Of a stretch of 64,000 nt of DNA, positions 1 to 8,153 are shown piece by piece. The notes below the pieces were generated by a model that was not told the DNA's origin, did not search any database, and worked only from the letters and a program-made list of their open reading frames with translations. The DNA comes from Isoptericola jiangsuensis (GTDB lineage Bacteria; Actinomycetota; Actinomycetes; Actinomycetales; Cellulomonadaceae). How positions within the stretch are numbered: position 1 is the stretch's first letter; every line of letters starts with the position of its first letter. The position numbers and the translations under genes were made by a program. The stretch lies in contig NZ_PDJJ01000001.1 of NCBI RefSeq assembly GCF_002563715.1, positions 2,480,001-2,544,000 on the forward strand, written 5' to 3'.

Positions 1-804
1 GAGGGCCTGCAGCACGCCGACGGCCACTCGCCGCTCATCGCGGGCACCAACAGCGCCATCGTCCAGTACGACCCGGCGTACGGCTACGAGATCCGCCACA
101 TCGTGCGCGACGGCATCGAGCGCATGTACGGCGAGGGCTCCGACGGCCACGACGCCCAGGGCCGCCCCCAGGACGTCATGTACTACCTCACGGTGTACAA
201 CGAGCCGATGGTCCAGCCGGCCGAGCCGGAGGACGTCGACGTCGAGGGCATCCTGCGCGGCATCCACCGCGTCGCGACCGACGAGGGTGAGGGTCCCAAG
301 GCCCAGCTCCTCGCGTCCGGCGTCGGCCTGCCGTGGGCGCTCGAGGCGCAGCAGCTGCTGCGCGACGACTGGGGCGTGTCCGCCGACGTCTGGTCGGTGA
401 CCTCCTGGAACGAGCTGCGTCGTGACGCGCTCGCCGCGGAGAAGGACGCCCTGGTGGACCCGTCCGCCGAGCCGCGCGTGCCCTACGTGACGCAGAAGCT
501 GTCGGGGGCGCAGGGTCCGTTCGTCGCCACCAGCGACTACGACCACCTCGTGCCGGACCAGATCCGCGCCTGGGTGCCCGGCGACTACGCGGTGCTCGGC
601 GCCGACGGCTTCGGGTTCTCCGACACCCGCGCCGCCGCCCGCCGGTTCTTCCTCATCGACGGCCCGTCGCTCGTCGTCAAGACCCTGCAGCAGCTCGCCC
701 GCCGCGGCGAGGTGTCCCGCGAGGTCGTGGCGCAGGCCGTGGAGAAGTACCGCCTGACCGACGTCAACGCCGGCACCTCCGGCGTCGCCGGCGGCGACAG
801 CTGA
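1..804 (+). CDS. aceE: Pyruvate dehydrogenase E1 component, C-terminal part (5' end outside window)
   Basis: The reading frame is open from base 1 and stops at 802-804, giving 267 codons. It corresponds to the last third of the homodimeric E1 of the pyruvate dehydrogenase complex, which decarboxylates pyruvate with thiamine diphosphate; the family is roughly 890-920 residues long. Recognisable AceE text includes ADGHSPLIAGTNSAIVQYDP near the start and YYLTVYNEP, PFVATSDYDHLVPDQIR and VLGADGFGFSDTRAAARRFF further on, which belong to the C-terminal transketolase-like region. It lies upstream of the fab locus, so acetyl-CoA production sits beside fatty-acid synthesis. A strong terminator hairpin follows 17 nt after the stop, so it is probably not cotranscribed with fasR. 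Confidence 0.95.
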   Translation, partial: EGLQHADGHSPLIAGTNSAIVQYDPAYGYEIRHIVRDGIERMYGEGSDGHDAQGRPQDVMYYLTVYNEPMVQPAEPEDVDVEGILRGIHRVATDEGEGPKAQLLASGVGLPWALEAQQLLRDDWGVSADVWSVTSWNELRRDALAAEKDALVDPSAEPRVPYVTQKLSGAQGPFVATSDYDHLVPDQIRAWVPGDYAVLGADGFGFSDTRAAARRFFLIDGPSLVVKTLQQLARRGEVSREVVAQAVEKYRLTDVNAGTSGVAGGDS

Positions 805-821
805 CGCCACCCGGCTGAGGC

Positions 822-857
822 AAGGGCCCGGTCACCCCGCGGGGTGACCGGGCCCTT
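822..857. terminator. Bidirectional terminator between aceE and the 193-aa gene
   Basis: A perfect 17-bp stem (822-838 with 841-857) closes on a 2-nt loop, with no clear U-tract. It lies between convergent genes and would end aceE transcripts and those of the leftward gene at 932-1513. Confidence 0.85.
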
Positions 858-931
858 CGTCGTCCGCGCCGGCTCGCGGGATCCCGCGCCGACTCGCGCC
901 GTCCTGCGCTGCGTCGCGAAGGACGGCCGCG

Positions 932-1513
932 TCAGGCGGTCGTGCCCGCGACCTCCGCGGCCTCGATGGCGGCGACCAGCTCCGGGCGCATCGCCGCGAC
1001 CGCGCGGGTGTCCTCGTGGGCGTCCAGCGCCTCCAGGTGGCGGCGGGCCTCGTCGATCCGGTCCGCCTCCAACGCCGCCAGCACGAGCTGGCGTCCCACC
1101 TCCGCGACGTGCTCGCGCACCCGCCAGTGCCCGATACCGAGGCCGAGCGCCTCGACTGGCATCCCCGCGTCGCGCAGCACCTCCAGCCCCTCGGCGAGGG
1201 CGTTCCCGTCGGCGTCCCGCTCCGCGGCGGTCGTGAAGCGGCGCATCGCGCCCTCCGGGTCGTCCGCCACCGAGAGGCGGCCCAGCTCCAGCAGCGGCCG
1301 CCACGCGCGCGGGTGCCCGGCCAGCTCCTCGGCCAGGGACCACACCGCCAGGTCGGCGGCCTCCACCCGCTCCTCCTCCGGAAGCGCGGCGAGCGGGTCG
1401 TCGGGGCTGGTCGGCTCGGCGGCGTGCCGGCGCACCAGCTCGGCGAGCGCCGCGAAGGCGCGGCGGTCGTTCGGGTCGTCGTGGAGCATCGCGCGCAGCG
1501 CGTCCTCGTGCAC
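932..1513 (-). CDS. Hypothetical helical-repeat (TPR-like) protein
   Basis: This 193-residue protein is Ala/Glu/Leu/Arg rich and almost entirely helical by composition. Paired segments such as ALAELVRRHA, AMRRFTTAAERDADGNALAE and ALEADRIDEARRHLEALDAH resemble degenerate tetratricopeptide repeats. I do not recognise a specific family. The frame is open upstream to 1702. I chose GTG at 1513 because GAGGAG lies 5 nt before it; an ATG at 1615 would add 34 residues rich in Arg but has only a weak Shine-Dalgarno. There is no signal peptide or membrane segment, so it is probably a cytoplasmic scaffold or accessory protein. Confidence 0.65.
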   Translation of the reverse strand: MHEDALRAMLHDDPNDRRAFAALAELVRRHAAEPTSPDDPLAALPEEERVEAADLAVWSLAEELAGHPRAWRPLLELGRLSVADDPEGAMRRFTTAAERDADGNALAEGLEVLRDAGMPVEALGLGIGHWRVREHVAEVGRQLVLAALEADRIDEARRHLEALDAHEDTRAVAAMRPELVAAIEAAEVAGTTA

Positions 1514-1687
1514 AGCATCTCCTCGGCGTCGGTCTCCCGTCGGGCGCCGCGCGCCGACCCTCGACGAGGTGCGCGGGCGTCGCAGAAGCTGACGCAGACG
1601 GGGCATCAGGGCCATGCACCTGACCCTAACCCCTGGGGGTCGCGCCGGGCCGGGCGAACTGCCGCCCGCGCCCCACCGGCCGGGTCT

Positions 1688-1719
1688 TTGTGCGTTCCCC
1701 ACAAGGCAGGCCCTATCCT
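1688..1719 (+). promoter_or_regulatory. fasR promoter with candidate FasR box
   Basis: TTGTG (1688-1692) and CACAA (1700-1704) form an inverted repeat around CGTTCCC. A -10-like TATCCT lies at 1714-1719, six bases before the fasR ATG, suggesting a leaderless transcript. A closely related sequence precedes fabD (2915-2930) at the same distance from a -10-like hexamer, so this may be an autoregulatory FasR operator. This is inferred from two sites only. Confidence 0.5.
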
Positions 1720-1725
1720 CGGACC

Positions 1726-2889
1726 ATGTCCACCTCGACCGTCGCGCGCGACGAGAACGTCCGCCGGGTCCGTGACGGGCTGGGCCTGCTCACCGCGGCG
1801 GCGATGCGCCGCCTCGACGAGGAGGTCCACTGGTACCGCCAGCTCCCCGCCGAGGACCGCTCGTACGTCGCGCTGGTCGCCCAGTCCGGCATCAACGCGT
1901 TCGCCACCTGGTTCGCGGACCCCAGCCAGACCCCGCACGGCGTCGGCGAGATGTTCGCCGCCGCGCCGCCGGAGCTCACCCGGTCCATCTCGCTGCAGCA
2001 CACGCTGCAGCTCGTGCGCCTCATGGTCGACGTCGTCGAGTCCTACTCCGACCAGATCGCCGTGCCCGGCTTCGAGCGGGAGCTGCGCGAGGCCGTGCTG
2101 CGCTACTCGCGCGAGGTCGCGTTCTCCGCCGCGGAGGTCTACGCCCGGGCCGCCGAGGTCCGGGGGGCCTGGGACGCCCGCCTGGAGGCCCTCGTCGTCG
2201 ACGCAATCGTGCGCGGCGACACCGACGACGCGCTGCGCTCGCGCATCTCCGCGCTCGGCTGGAGCGGGCGGGGCCAGGTCCTGGTCGTGGTGGGCGGGAC
2301 GACGGACAGCCTCGACGACGTCGCCACGGCCGAGCTGCGTCGGGCGGCCCGGCGCGCCGCCGGGGACACCCTGGTCGGCATCCACGGCGACCGGCTCGTG
2401 CTCGTGCTCGGCGGGGAGGGCGACCTCGTGGCCGCCGCGACCGGGCTGGTGGGGCGGTTCGGCCCGGGCCCGGTGGTGTTCGGCGGGGTCGTGCCGTCGA
2501 TGGGCGAGGCGACGGCGTCGGCCCGGTCGGCGCTGGCGGGGCTGGCGGCGGCTCCCGCCTGGCCGCAGGCGCCCCGGCCCGTGCTCGCCGACGACCTCCT
2601 GCCCGAGCGGGTGCTCACCGGCGACGTCACCGCGCGCCGCACGCTGGTCGCGCAGGCCTACCGGCCGTTGCAGGAGGCCACGGGGTCGGTGCTGGAGACC
2701 TTGTCCGCCTACCTCGGCACGGGCCGTTCCCTGGAGGCCGCGGCCCGGCGCCTGTACGTGCACCCCAACACGGTCCGGTACCGGCTGCGCAAGGTCTCGG
2801 AGATCACCGGCTGGGACCCGCTGGACGCCCGCGAGTCGTTCGTGCTGCAGGTCGCGCTCGCGCTCGGCCAGCTCGGCACCGACGGCTGA
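1726..2889 (+). CDS. fasR: PucR/CdaR-type transcriptional regulator of fatty acid synthesis (FasR-like)
   Basis: The 387-residue protein has a helical N-terminal domain (about 1-130), a central CdaR/GGDEF-like region (about 150-290) and a C-terminal PucR-type helix-turn-helix (about 325-375) with AARRLYVHPNTVRYRLRKV. In Streptomyces, FasR is a PucR-like regulator encoded just upstream of fabD-fabH-acpP-fabF and activates that operon. The identical position and fold here support the name. ATG 1726 follows TATCCT by six bases with no ribosome-binding site, so the message is probably leaderless; an in-frame ATG at 1690 is less likely. It is unrelated to the TetR-type protein also called FasR in mycobacteria. 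Confidence 0.85.
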   Translation: MSTSTVARDENVRRVRDGLGLLTAAAMRRLDEEVHWYRQLPAEDRSYVALVAQSGINAFATWFADPSQTPHGVGEMFAAAPPELTRSISLQHTLQLVRLMVDVVESYSDQIAVPGFERELREAVLRYSREVAFSAAEVYARAAEVRGAWDARLEALVVDAIVRGDTDDALRSRISALGWSGRGQVLVVVGGTTDSLDDVATAELRRAARRAAGDTLVGIHGDRLVLVLGGEGDLVAAATGLVGRFGPGPVVFGGVVPSMGEATASARSALAGLAAAPAWPQAPRPVLADDLLPERVLTGDVTARRTLVAQAYRPLQEATGSVLETLSAYLGTGRSLEAAARRLYVHPNTVRYRLRKVSEITGWDPLDARESFVLQVALALGQLGTDG

Positions 2890-2914
2890 CCCAGCCCTTC
2901 CCCACCCGGGGCGA

Positions 2915-2946
2915 TTGAGGATTCCCACAACCGCCTTGGGTGAGGT
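2915..2946 (+). promoter_or_regulatory. fab operon promoter with candidate FasR box
   Basis: TTGAGGATTCCCACAA (2915-2930) matches the fasR upstream sequence TTGTGCGTTCCCCACAA with one gap. A -10-like TGAGGT lies at 2941-2946, 20 nt after the TTGAGG hexamer, the same spacing as at fasR. This is a candidate site for FasR action on fabD-fabH-acpP-fabF. Confidence 0.45.
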
Positions 2947-2997
2947 TGGTGCGCGTCGCGACGCTCCGGTGTCCCCGCCAGGTGGCACCGTGGACCC

Positions 2998-4002
2998 GTG
3001 CTCGCCGTCGTCTGCCCTGGACAGGGCTCTCAGACCCCCGGGATGCTCGCGCCTTGGCTCGAGCTGCCCGGCACCTCCGACCTGCTCGACTCCTTCTCGG
3101 CCGCCGCCGGGACGGACCTCGTCCAGCACGGGACCACGTCCGACGCCGAGACGATCCGGGACACCGCGGTGGCCCAGCCGCTCATCGTCTCCGCGTCGCT
3201 GCTCGCGCTGCGGGCGATCCTCGACGGACGCCCCACCACGGACGTCGTCGACGTCACCGCGGGCCACTCCGTCGGCGAGCTGGCCGCCGCCGCGGTCGCG
3301 GGCGCCCTCGACGACGCCGGGGCCGTCGGCCTCGTGTCCCACCGGGCGCGCGCCATGGCGGAGGCCGCCGCGGCCACCCCGTCCGGCATGAGCGCCGTCG
3401 TCGGCGGCGACCCGGACGACGTGCTCGCCGCCATCGAGGCCGCCGGGCTGTTCCCCGCCAACGTCAACGGGGGCGGGCAGGTCGTCGCCGCCGGCTCGCC
3501 GGAGGCGCTCGCCGCCCTGGCCGAGCAGCCGCCGACGCGTGCCCGCGTCATCCCGCTGCAGGTCGCCGGCGCGTTCCACACGCCCTACATGGAGTCCGCG
3601 CGGGCCGCGTTCGAGAACGTCGCCACGACGTGGCTCGCCACCGACCCGCGCCTGCCGCTGCTGAGCAACGCGGACGGCGCCGCCTACTCCACCCTCGGCG
3701 AGGGCGCGCACGGTCACGGCCGCTCCACGGACGTCCTCGCGCGCCTCTCCGCGCAGGTCACCGCCCCGGTCCGCTGGGACCTGTGCCAGGCCACGCTCGC
3801 CGAGCTCGGCGTCACCGCGATCCTCGAGCTCGCCCCCGGCGGCGTCCTCGCCGGGCTCGCCAAGCGCTCCCTCAAGGGCGTCGAGCTCGTCGCCGTGAAG
3901 TCCCCGGACGACGTCTCGGCCGCGCGCGACCTCGTCGCCCGCCACTCCGTGGCCGCCGGCGCGGGGGCCACGGGCGGGGACGTCGCCCAGGACGAGCAGT
4001 GA
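2998..4002 (+). CDS. fabD: Malonyl-CoA:ACP malonyltransferase
   Basis: This 334-residue protein transfers malonyl from CoA to the acyl carrier protein, supplying extender units for type II fatty-acid synthesis in the cytoplasm. The acyltransferase signatures are clear: the glycine-rich N-terminus CPGQGSQTPGM, the nucleophile serine in GHSVGEL (Ser91) and the catalytic histidine in GAFHTPYM (His194). It starts with GTG at 2998. The ribosome-binding site is weak, and a CACCGT hexamer lies six bases upstream, so a second, leaderless start is possible. It is the first gene of the fab operon and overlaps fabH by 4 bases (GTGA). Confidence 0.96.
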   Translation: MLAVVCPGQGSQTPGMLAPWLELPGTSDLLDSFSAAAGTDLVQHGTTSDAETIRDTAVAQPLIVSASLLALRAILDGRPTTDVVDVTAGHSVGELAAAAVAGALDDAGAVGLVSHRARAMAEAAAATPSGMSAVVGGDPDDVLAAIEAAGLFPANVNGGGQVVAAGSPEALAALAEQPPTRARVIPLQVAGAFHTPYMESARAAFENVATTWLATDPRLPLLSNADGAAYSTLGEGAHGHGRSTDVLARLSAQVTAPVRWDLCQATLAELGVTAILELAPGGVLAGLAKRSLKGVELVAVKSPDDVSAARDLVARHSVAAGAGATGGDVAQDEQ

Positions 4003-5009
4003 CCGTTCGCAAGGCGCTGCGCCAGGCCGAGCCCGTCCGGTACTCCCGGATCCTCGCGCTCGGTGCGGAGCGCGGCACGGCCACGGTGACGAACGACGAC
4101 GTCGCCGGACCGATCGACTCCTCCGACGAGTGGATCCGCCAGCGCACGGGCATCGTCACCCGCCGCCGCGCCACGGCCGACGTCGACGTCATCGACCTCG
4201 CCGAGGCCGCCGCCCGCCGGGCGCTCGACGCGGCCGGGCTCACCGGCGCCGACGTCGACGTCGTCATCCTGTCGACCATCACCTGGTTCCACCAGACGCC
4301 GGCCGGCGCGGCCGTGCTCGCCGACCGGCTCGGGGCCACCCCGGCCGCCGCCTACGACGTCTCCGCCGCCTGCGCGGGCTACTCGTACGGCATCGCCCAG
4401 GCCGACGCCCTCGTGCGCTCGGGCGCCGCACGCCACGTGCTCGTCGTCGGCGCGGAGAAGCTCAGCGACTTCGTCGACCCGACCGACCGCACCATCTCGT
4501 TCCTCCTCGGGGACGGGGCCGGCGCGGCCGTCGTCGGCCCGTCGGACACCCCCGGCATCGGCCCGACCGTGTGGGGCTCCGACGGCTCCCGCGCCCAGGC
4601 GATCCGGCAGACCCACCCCTGGTCCGACCTGCGCGGCGACCCGGACGCAGGGTTCGCCACCATGCGCCAGGACGGCCAGACCGTCTTCAAGTGGGCCAGC
4701 TTCCAGATGGCACCCATCGCCGCGAAGGCGATGGCGGACGCCGGGGTGGAGCCCGAGGACATCCAGGCGTTCGTCCCGCACCAGGCGAACATGCGCATCA
4801 TCGACCAGATGATCAAGCAGCTCCGGCTGCCCGAGTCGGTGGTCGTGGCCCGCGACATCGCGGACACCGGCAACACGTCGGCCGCGTCCATCCCGCTGGC
4901 CGCGCACCGCCTCCTCGCCGAGGGACAGGTGTCCTCCGGCGACCTCGCGCTGCAGATCGGCTTCGGTGCCGGTCTGGTCTACGCGGCCCAGGTGGTCGTC
5001 CTGCCGTGA
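3999..5009 (+). CDS. fabH: Beta-ketoacyl-ACP synthase III
   Basis: The 336-residue condensing enzyme joins an acyl-CoA primer to malonyl-ACP and so starts fatty-acid synthesis; in actinobacteria it normally selects branched primers. The Cys-His-Asn triad is visible: Cys125 in VSAACAGYSYG, His in VPHQANMRII and Asn in DTGNTSAAS. The family motif SSDEWIRQRTGI lies at residues 41-52. GTG 3999 overlaps the fabD stop in a GTGA arrangement, implying translational coupling. About 100 nt separate it from acpP. Confidence 0.96.
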   Translation: MTVRKALRQAEPVRYSRILALGAERGTATVTNDDVAGPIDSSDEWIRQRTGIVTRRRATADVDVIDLAEAAARRALDAAGLTGADVDVVILSTITWFHQTPAGAAVLADRLGATPAAAYDVSAACAGYSYGIAQADALVRSGAARHVLVVGAEKLSDFVDPTDRTISFLLGDGAGAAVVGPSDTPGIGPTVWGSDGSRAQAIRQTHPWSDLRGDPDAGFATMRQDGQTVFKWASFQMAPIAAKAMADAGVEPEDIQAFVPHQANMRIIDQMIKQLRLPESVVVARDIADTGNTSAASIPLAAHRLLAEGQVSSGDLALQIGFGAGLVYAAQVVVLP

Positions 5010-5112
5010 CGAAGGCCCCGTAGAGTCCGAACCCGGTGGTGCGCGAGAATCGCACTGCCAGCCCGACCCGGTGCCGGACGCCCGGCACCCAGTTCAAGGA
5101 GAGAGCAACCCC

Positions 5113-5361
5113 ATGGCTTACACCGCAACCGAGATCCTCGAGGGCCTCGCCGAGATCGTCGCCGAGGAGACCGGCCTGCCCACCGACGCCGTCGCGTCGG
5201 AGAAGTCGTTCACGGACGACCTCGACATCGACTCGCTGTCGATGATGACGATCGTCACCCACGCCGAGGACAAGTTCGGCGTCCGCATCCCGGACGACGA
5301 GGTCAAGAACCTCACCACCGTCGGCGACGCCGTCTCCTTCATCGAGGGCGCCCAGGCCTGA
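5113..5361 (+). CDS. acpP: Acyl carrier protein
   Basis: This 82-residue acidic helical protein carries growing acyl chains on a 4'-phosphopantetheine arm. The attachment site is Ser41 in DLDIDSLSMM. ATG 5113 is fixed by AAGGAG ten bases upstream. The 103-nt gap after fabH contains a TAGAGT hexamer at 5021-5026, which may be an internal promoter giving extra ACP, although I see no good -35. A large hairpin lies downstream before fabF. Confidence 0.96.
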   Translation: MAYTATEILEGLAEIVAEETGLPTDAVASEKSFTDDLDIDSLSMMTIVTHAEDKFGVRIPDDEVKNLTTVGDAVSFIEGAQA

Positions 5362-5373
5362 CCCGGCCTGCCC

Positions 5374-5415
5374 GGTGCGGGGGCGAACCGGGCCGTCCGG
5401 CCCCGCCCCCGCACC
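5374..5415 (+). terminator. Long hairpin between acpP and fabF (partial terminator or processing site)
   Basis: A perfect 12-bp GC stem (5374-5385 with 5404-5415) encloses an 18-nt loop that can itself pair as GGGCC/GGCCC. It has no U-tract and lies inside the operon. It is better read as a partial terminator or an mRNA 3'-end stabiliser, which would raise ACP levels above FabF. Confidence 0.5.
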
Positions 5416-5469
5416 GCCGGGTCCGTCCCGGTCGTCCGCCGTCCTTCCGCACCCCCCAGGAGCACCACC

Positions 5470-6714
5470 ATGACTGCCTCGCGCGACGTCGTCGTCACCG
5501 GCCTCGGAGCCACCACCCCGCTCGCCGGGGACGCCCCCTCGACGTGGGCGGCCGCGCTCGCCGGTGAGTCCGGCGCGCGCACGATGGACAACGACTGGTC
5601 GGAGAAGTACGGCATCCCCGTCACCTTCGCGGCGACGATCAAGGTCGACCCGTCCGAGGTGCTGGCGCGCCCCGAGATCAAGCGGATGGACCCCTCCGCC
5701 CAGTACGCGATGATCGCCGCCCGGGAGGCCTGGCAGGACGCCGGCGCCCCCGAGGTCGACGGCGAGCGGCTCGGCGCCGTCGTGTCGTCCGGCATCGGCG
5801 GCATCTGGACCACCCTGGACGGCTGGGACGTGCTGCGCGAGCGGGGCGCCCGCCGCGTGCTGCCCATGACCGTCCCCATGCTGATGCCGAACTCCCCCGT
5901 CGCGTACGTCTCCCTGGAGTTCGGTGCGCAGGCCGGCGCCCACTCCCTGGTCAGCGCCTGCGCGTCGGGCGCCGAGGCCATCGGCTACGGCATCGACATG
6001 ATCCGCAACGGCCGCGCCGACGTCGTCGTGTGCGGCGGCACCGAGGCGACCATCCACCCGATGCCGATCGCCGCGTTCTGCGCGTCGCGCACCCTGTCGC
6101 TGCGCAACGACGACCCGGCGGGCGCGTCGCGCCCCTACGACGTCGACCGTGACGGGTTCGTCATCGGCGAGGGCGCCGCCGTGCTCGTCCTGGAGTCCGC
6201 CGAGCACGCCGCCGCCCGCGGCGCCCGCGTGTACGCCAAGCTCTCCGGCCTCGGACTGTCGTCCGACGCCTACCACATCACGTCCCCCGACCCGGACGGC
6301 AAGGGGCAGGTCGCCGCGATGCGCCGCGCGCTCGCCGACGCCGGGGTGGAGGGCCGCGACGTCGTGCACGTCAACGCCCACGCCACGTCCACGAAGGTCG
6401 GCGACCTCACCGAGACGCGCTCCATCCGCACCGTCCTCGGCTCGGAGACCGACCACGTCCGGCTCTCCGCCACGAAGTCGATGACCGGCCACCTCCTCGG
6501 CGGGGCGGGTGCCCTGGAGACGCTGTTCGCGGTCAAGGCCGTGCACGAGCGCCTCGCGCCCCCGACGATCAACGTCGCCAACCCCGACCCGGAGCTGCAG
6601 GTGCCGCTCGTGCGCGACACCCCCGAGAAGCTGCCCGACGGCGACATCGCCGCGATCAACAACTCGTTCGGGTTCGGCGGGCACAACGTGGCCCTGGTCG
6701 TCACCAACGCCTGA
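5470..6714 (+). CDS. fabF: Beta-ketoacyl-ACP synthase II
   Basis: This 414-residue enzyme elongates acyl-ACP with malonyl-ACP in the cytoplasm. The thiolase-fold Cys-His-His triad is present: Cys164 in VSACASGAEAIG, His in NAHATSTKVGD and His in KSMTGHLLGGAG. The C-terminal NNSFGFGGHN motif is also intact. ATG 5470 has AGGAG seven bases upstream. It is the last gene of the fab operon and is followed by a 24-bp terminator stem. Confidence 0.96.
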   Translation: MTASRDVVVTGLGATTPLAGDAPSTWAAALAGESGARTMDNDWSEKYGIPVTFAATIKVDPSEVLARPEIKRMDPSAQYAMIAAREAWQDAGAPEVDGERLGAVVSSGIGGIWTTLDGWDVLRERGARRVLPMTVPMLMPNSPVAYVSLEFGAQAGAHSLVSACASGAEAIGYGIDMIRNGRADVVVCGGTEATIHPMPIAAFCASRTLSLRNDDPAGASRPYDVDRDGFVIGEGAAVLVLESAEHAAARGARVYAKLSGLGLSSDAYHITSPDPDGKGQVAAMRRALADAGVEGRDVVHVNAHATSTKVGDLTETRSIRTVLGSETDHVRLSATKSMTGHLLGGAGALETLFAVKAVHERLAPPTINVANPDPELQVPLVRDTPEKLPDGDIAAINNSFGFGGHNVALVVTNA

Positions 6715-6724
6715 CGCCCCCCGC

Positions 6725-6776
6725 ACGACGGCGCCCCACCGGCCGCGAGAGATCGCGGCCGGTGGGGCGCCGTCGT
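6725..6776. terminator. Bidirectional terminator between fabF and DUF3145
   Basis: A perfect 24-bp stem (6725-6748 with 6753-6776) closes on a GAGA tetraloop. It ends the fab operon on the + strand and the DUF3145 gene on the - strand. Confidence 0.9.
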
Positions 6777-6803
6777 CGTACCCCAGGAAGGACGGGGACC
6801 GGG

Positions 6804-7304
6804 CTACCCGACCCGGTGGAGCCAGCGCACGGGGGCGCCCGCCCCCGCGTACCGGAAGGGCTCGAGCTCGTCGTCCCACGCCGTGCCGAGCGCCAGGTCC
6901 ATGGCGTCCCGCAGGGCGCGCGGGTCGTGCGTCTGCTCCATGGCCGCGCGCACGCGGTCCTCGGGCACGACGACGTTCCCGTGCACGTCCGTCATGGCGT
7001 GGAAGATGCCGAGGTCGGGGGTGTGGGACCAGCGGGCGCCGTCGGCTCCGTGGCTGGCCTCCTCGGTGACCTCGTAGCGCAGGTGGTCCCACCCGCGCAG
7101 GGCCGAGGCGAGCCGCGCGCCCGTGCCCTGAGCGCCCTGCCACGAGTGCTCGGCACGGTACAGGCCCCGTGCCGCGGGCTGGGGCGTCCAGTCCAGCGCG
7201 ACGTCTCCGCCCAGCACTCCTGCGGCCGCCCACTCGAGGTGGGGGCACAGCGCGCGCGGGGCGGAGTGCACGAAGAGCACACCGCGTGTGATGGCACCGG
7301 CCAT
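6804..7304 (-). CDS. DUF3145 family protein
   Basis: The 166-residue protein matches the actinobacterial DUF3145 family, which is commonly encoded next to fabF and has no established function. Characteristic text includes TRGVLFVHSAPRALCPHLEW at the N-terminus and DDELEPFRYAGAGAPVRWLHR at the end. There is no signal peptide or membrane segment. ATG 7304 has GGGAGG six bases upstream. Its fixed position beside the fab genes suggests a role connected to lipid synthesis, but this is only inference from context. The 160 nt upstream of it hold no gene that I can support. Confidence 0.85.
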   Translation of the reverse strand: MAGAITRGVLFVHSAPRALCPHLEWAAAGVLGGDVALDWTPQPAARGLYRAEHSWQGAQGTGARLASALRGWDHLRYEVTEEASHGADGARWSHTPDLGIFHAMTDVHGNVVVPEDRVRAAMEQTHDPRALRDAMDLALGTAWDDELEPFRYAGAGAPVRWLHRVG

Positions 7305-7464
7305 GTTGTCCTCCCTGGGTGTCGAGGTCCGTCTTCCCCTACGTCCTCGAGCTCCACGAAGTTCCAGGTCAGCGCGTCGCAGCGGCGTGTCGTCTTGCGT
7401 CCTGGGTCACATACTCCACGAAGACACCGACACGCGCGACAGCGATTCGGACATTTGAGCCTCC

Positions 7465-7950
7465 TCAGAGGCGCTCGCGCAGCTCCCGCATCGCCTTCTT
7501 GCGCACCGAGCGCTCCAGCCGGTCCAGGTACAGCCTGCCGTCCAGGTGGTCGCACTCGTGCTGCAGGCAGCGCGCCATGAGGTCCGTACCCTCCACCACC
7601 ACGGGCTTGCCGTCGAGGTCGATCCCCTCCACGCGGGCGTACCAGGACCGCACCGTCGGGTAGAACAGGCCCGGCACCGACAGGCAGCCCTCGTCGCCGT
7701 CCTGCGTCTCCTCGGACAGGTCCACGATCCGCGGGTTCAGCACGTACCCGATCTCGTCGTCCACGTTCCAGGAGAACGCCCGCAGGTTCACGCCGATCTG
7801 GTTGGCGGCGAGCCCGGCCCGACCGTCCGCGTCGACGGTCTCCAGCAGGTCCTCGACCAGACCCTTGACCTTGTCGTCGATTCGGACGATCTCGTCGCAG
7901 GCCGTCCGCAGGACGGGATCGGGCACCACTCGGATCTCTCGCATCGCCAT
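7465..7950 (-). CDS. def: Peptide deformylase
   Basis: This 161-residue metalloenzyme removes the formyl group from the N-terminal methionine of new proteins. The three family motifs are present: [16 protein letters not shown] and QHECDHLDG. The Cys of motif 2 and the two His of motif 3 bind the catalytic metal, and the Glu is catalytic. I chose ATG 7950 (MAMREIRV); an ATG at 7959 would add three residues but leaves little room for the GGAAG ribosome-binding site. It is transcribed leftward as a single gene upstream of DUF3145. Confidence 0.93.
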   Translation of the reverse strand: MAMREIRVVPDPVLRTACDEIVRIDDKVKGLVEDLLETVDADGRAGLAANQIGVNLRAFSWNVDDEIGYVLNPRIVDLSEETQDGDEGCLSVPGLFYPTVRSWYARVEGIDLDGKPVVVEGTDLMARCLQHECDHLDGRLYLDRLERSVRKKAMRELRERL

Positions 7951-8049
7951 GCCCGGCATTCTTCCACGCCGCGACCCTGACCTGCGGACCGGCAGGTCAC
8001 TCCGGGCGTGACGCTGCGCACGACACCCGTTCCGGTAGGCTCGCGCCGC

Positions 8050-8126
8050 GCCCCGTTAGCTCAGCTGGTCAGAGCAGTCGACTCATAATCGATCGGTCGC
8101 GGGTTCAAGTCCTGCACGGGGCACCA
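8050..8126 (+). tRNA. tRNA with CAT anticodon, best match tRNA-Ile2 (lysidine-modified)
   Basis: All four arms fold: acceptor GCCCCGT/ACGGGGC, anticodon loop CTCATAA, T-loop TTCAAGT, and an encoded CCA end at 8124-8126. A CAT anticodon can be elongator Met or Ile2, which is read as k2CAU after TilS action. The stretch from AGAGCAG through CGACTCATAATCG to GGTTCAAGTCC closely resembles the E. coli ileX type rather than elongator Met, so I favour Ile2. Automated tools may label it Met. Confidence 0.9.
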
Positions 8127-8153
8127 CCGCGCGCCACCACGCGGACGAGCGCG

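Noticed and set aside
1016-3391. 791-codon open frame on the + strand across the fasR region
   Set aside because: Low-complexity Arg/Ala/Pro composition and full overlap with fasR and the fab genes mark it as a high-GC shadow frame.
7305-7464. Small gene between DUF3145 and def
   Set aside because: The only ATG-initiated frame is about 15 codons long, lacks a ribosome-binding site and has no Leu/aromatic bias; the region is treated as promoter sequence.
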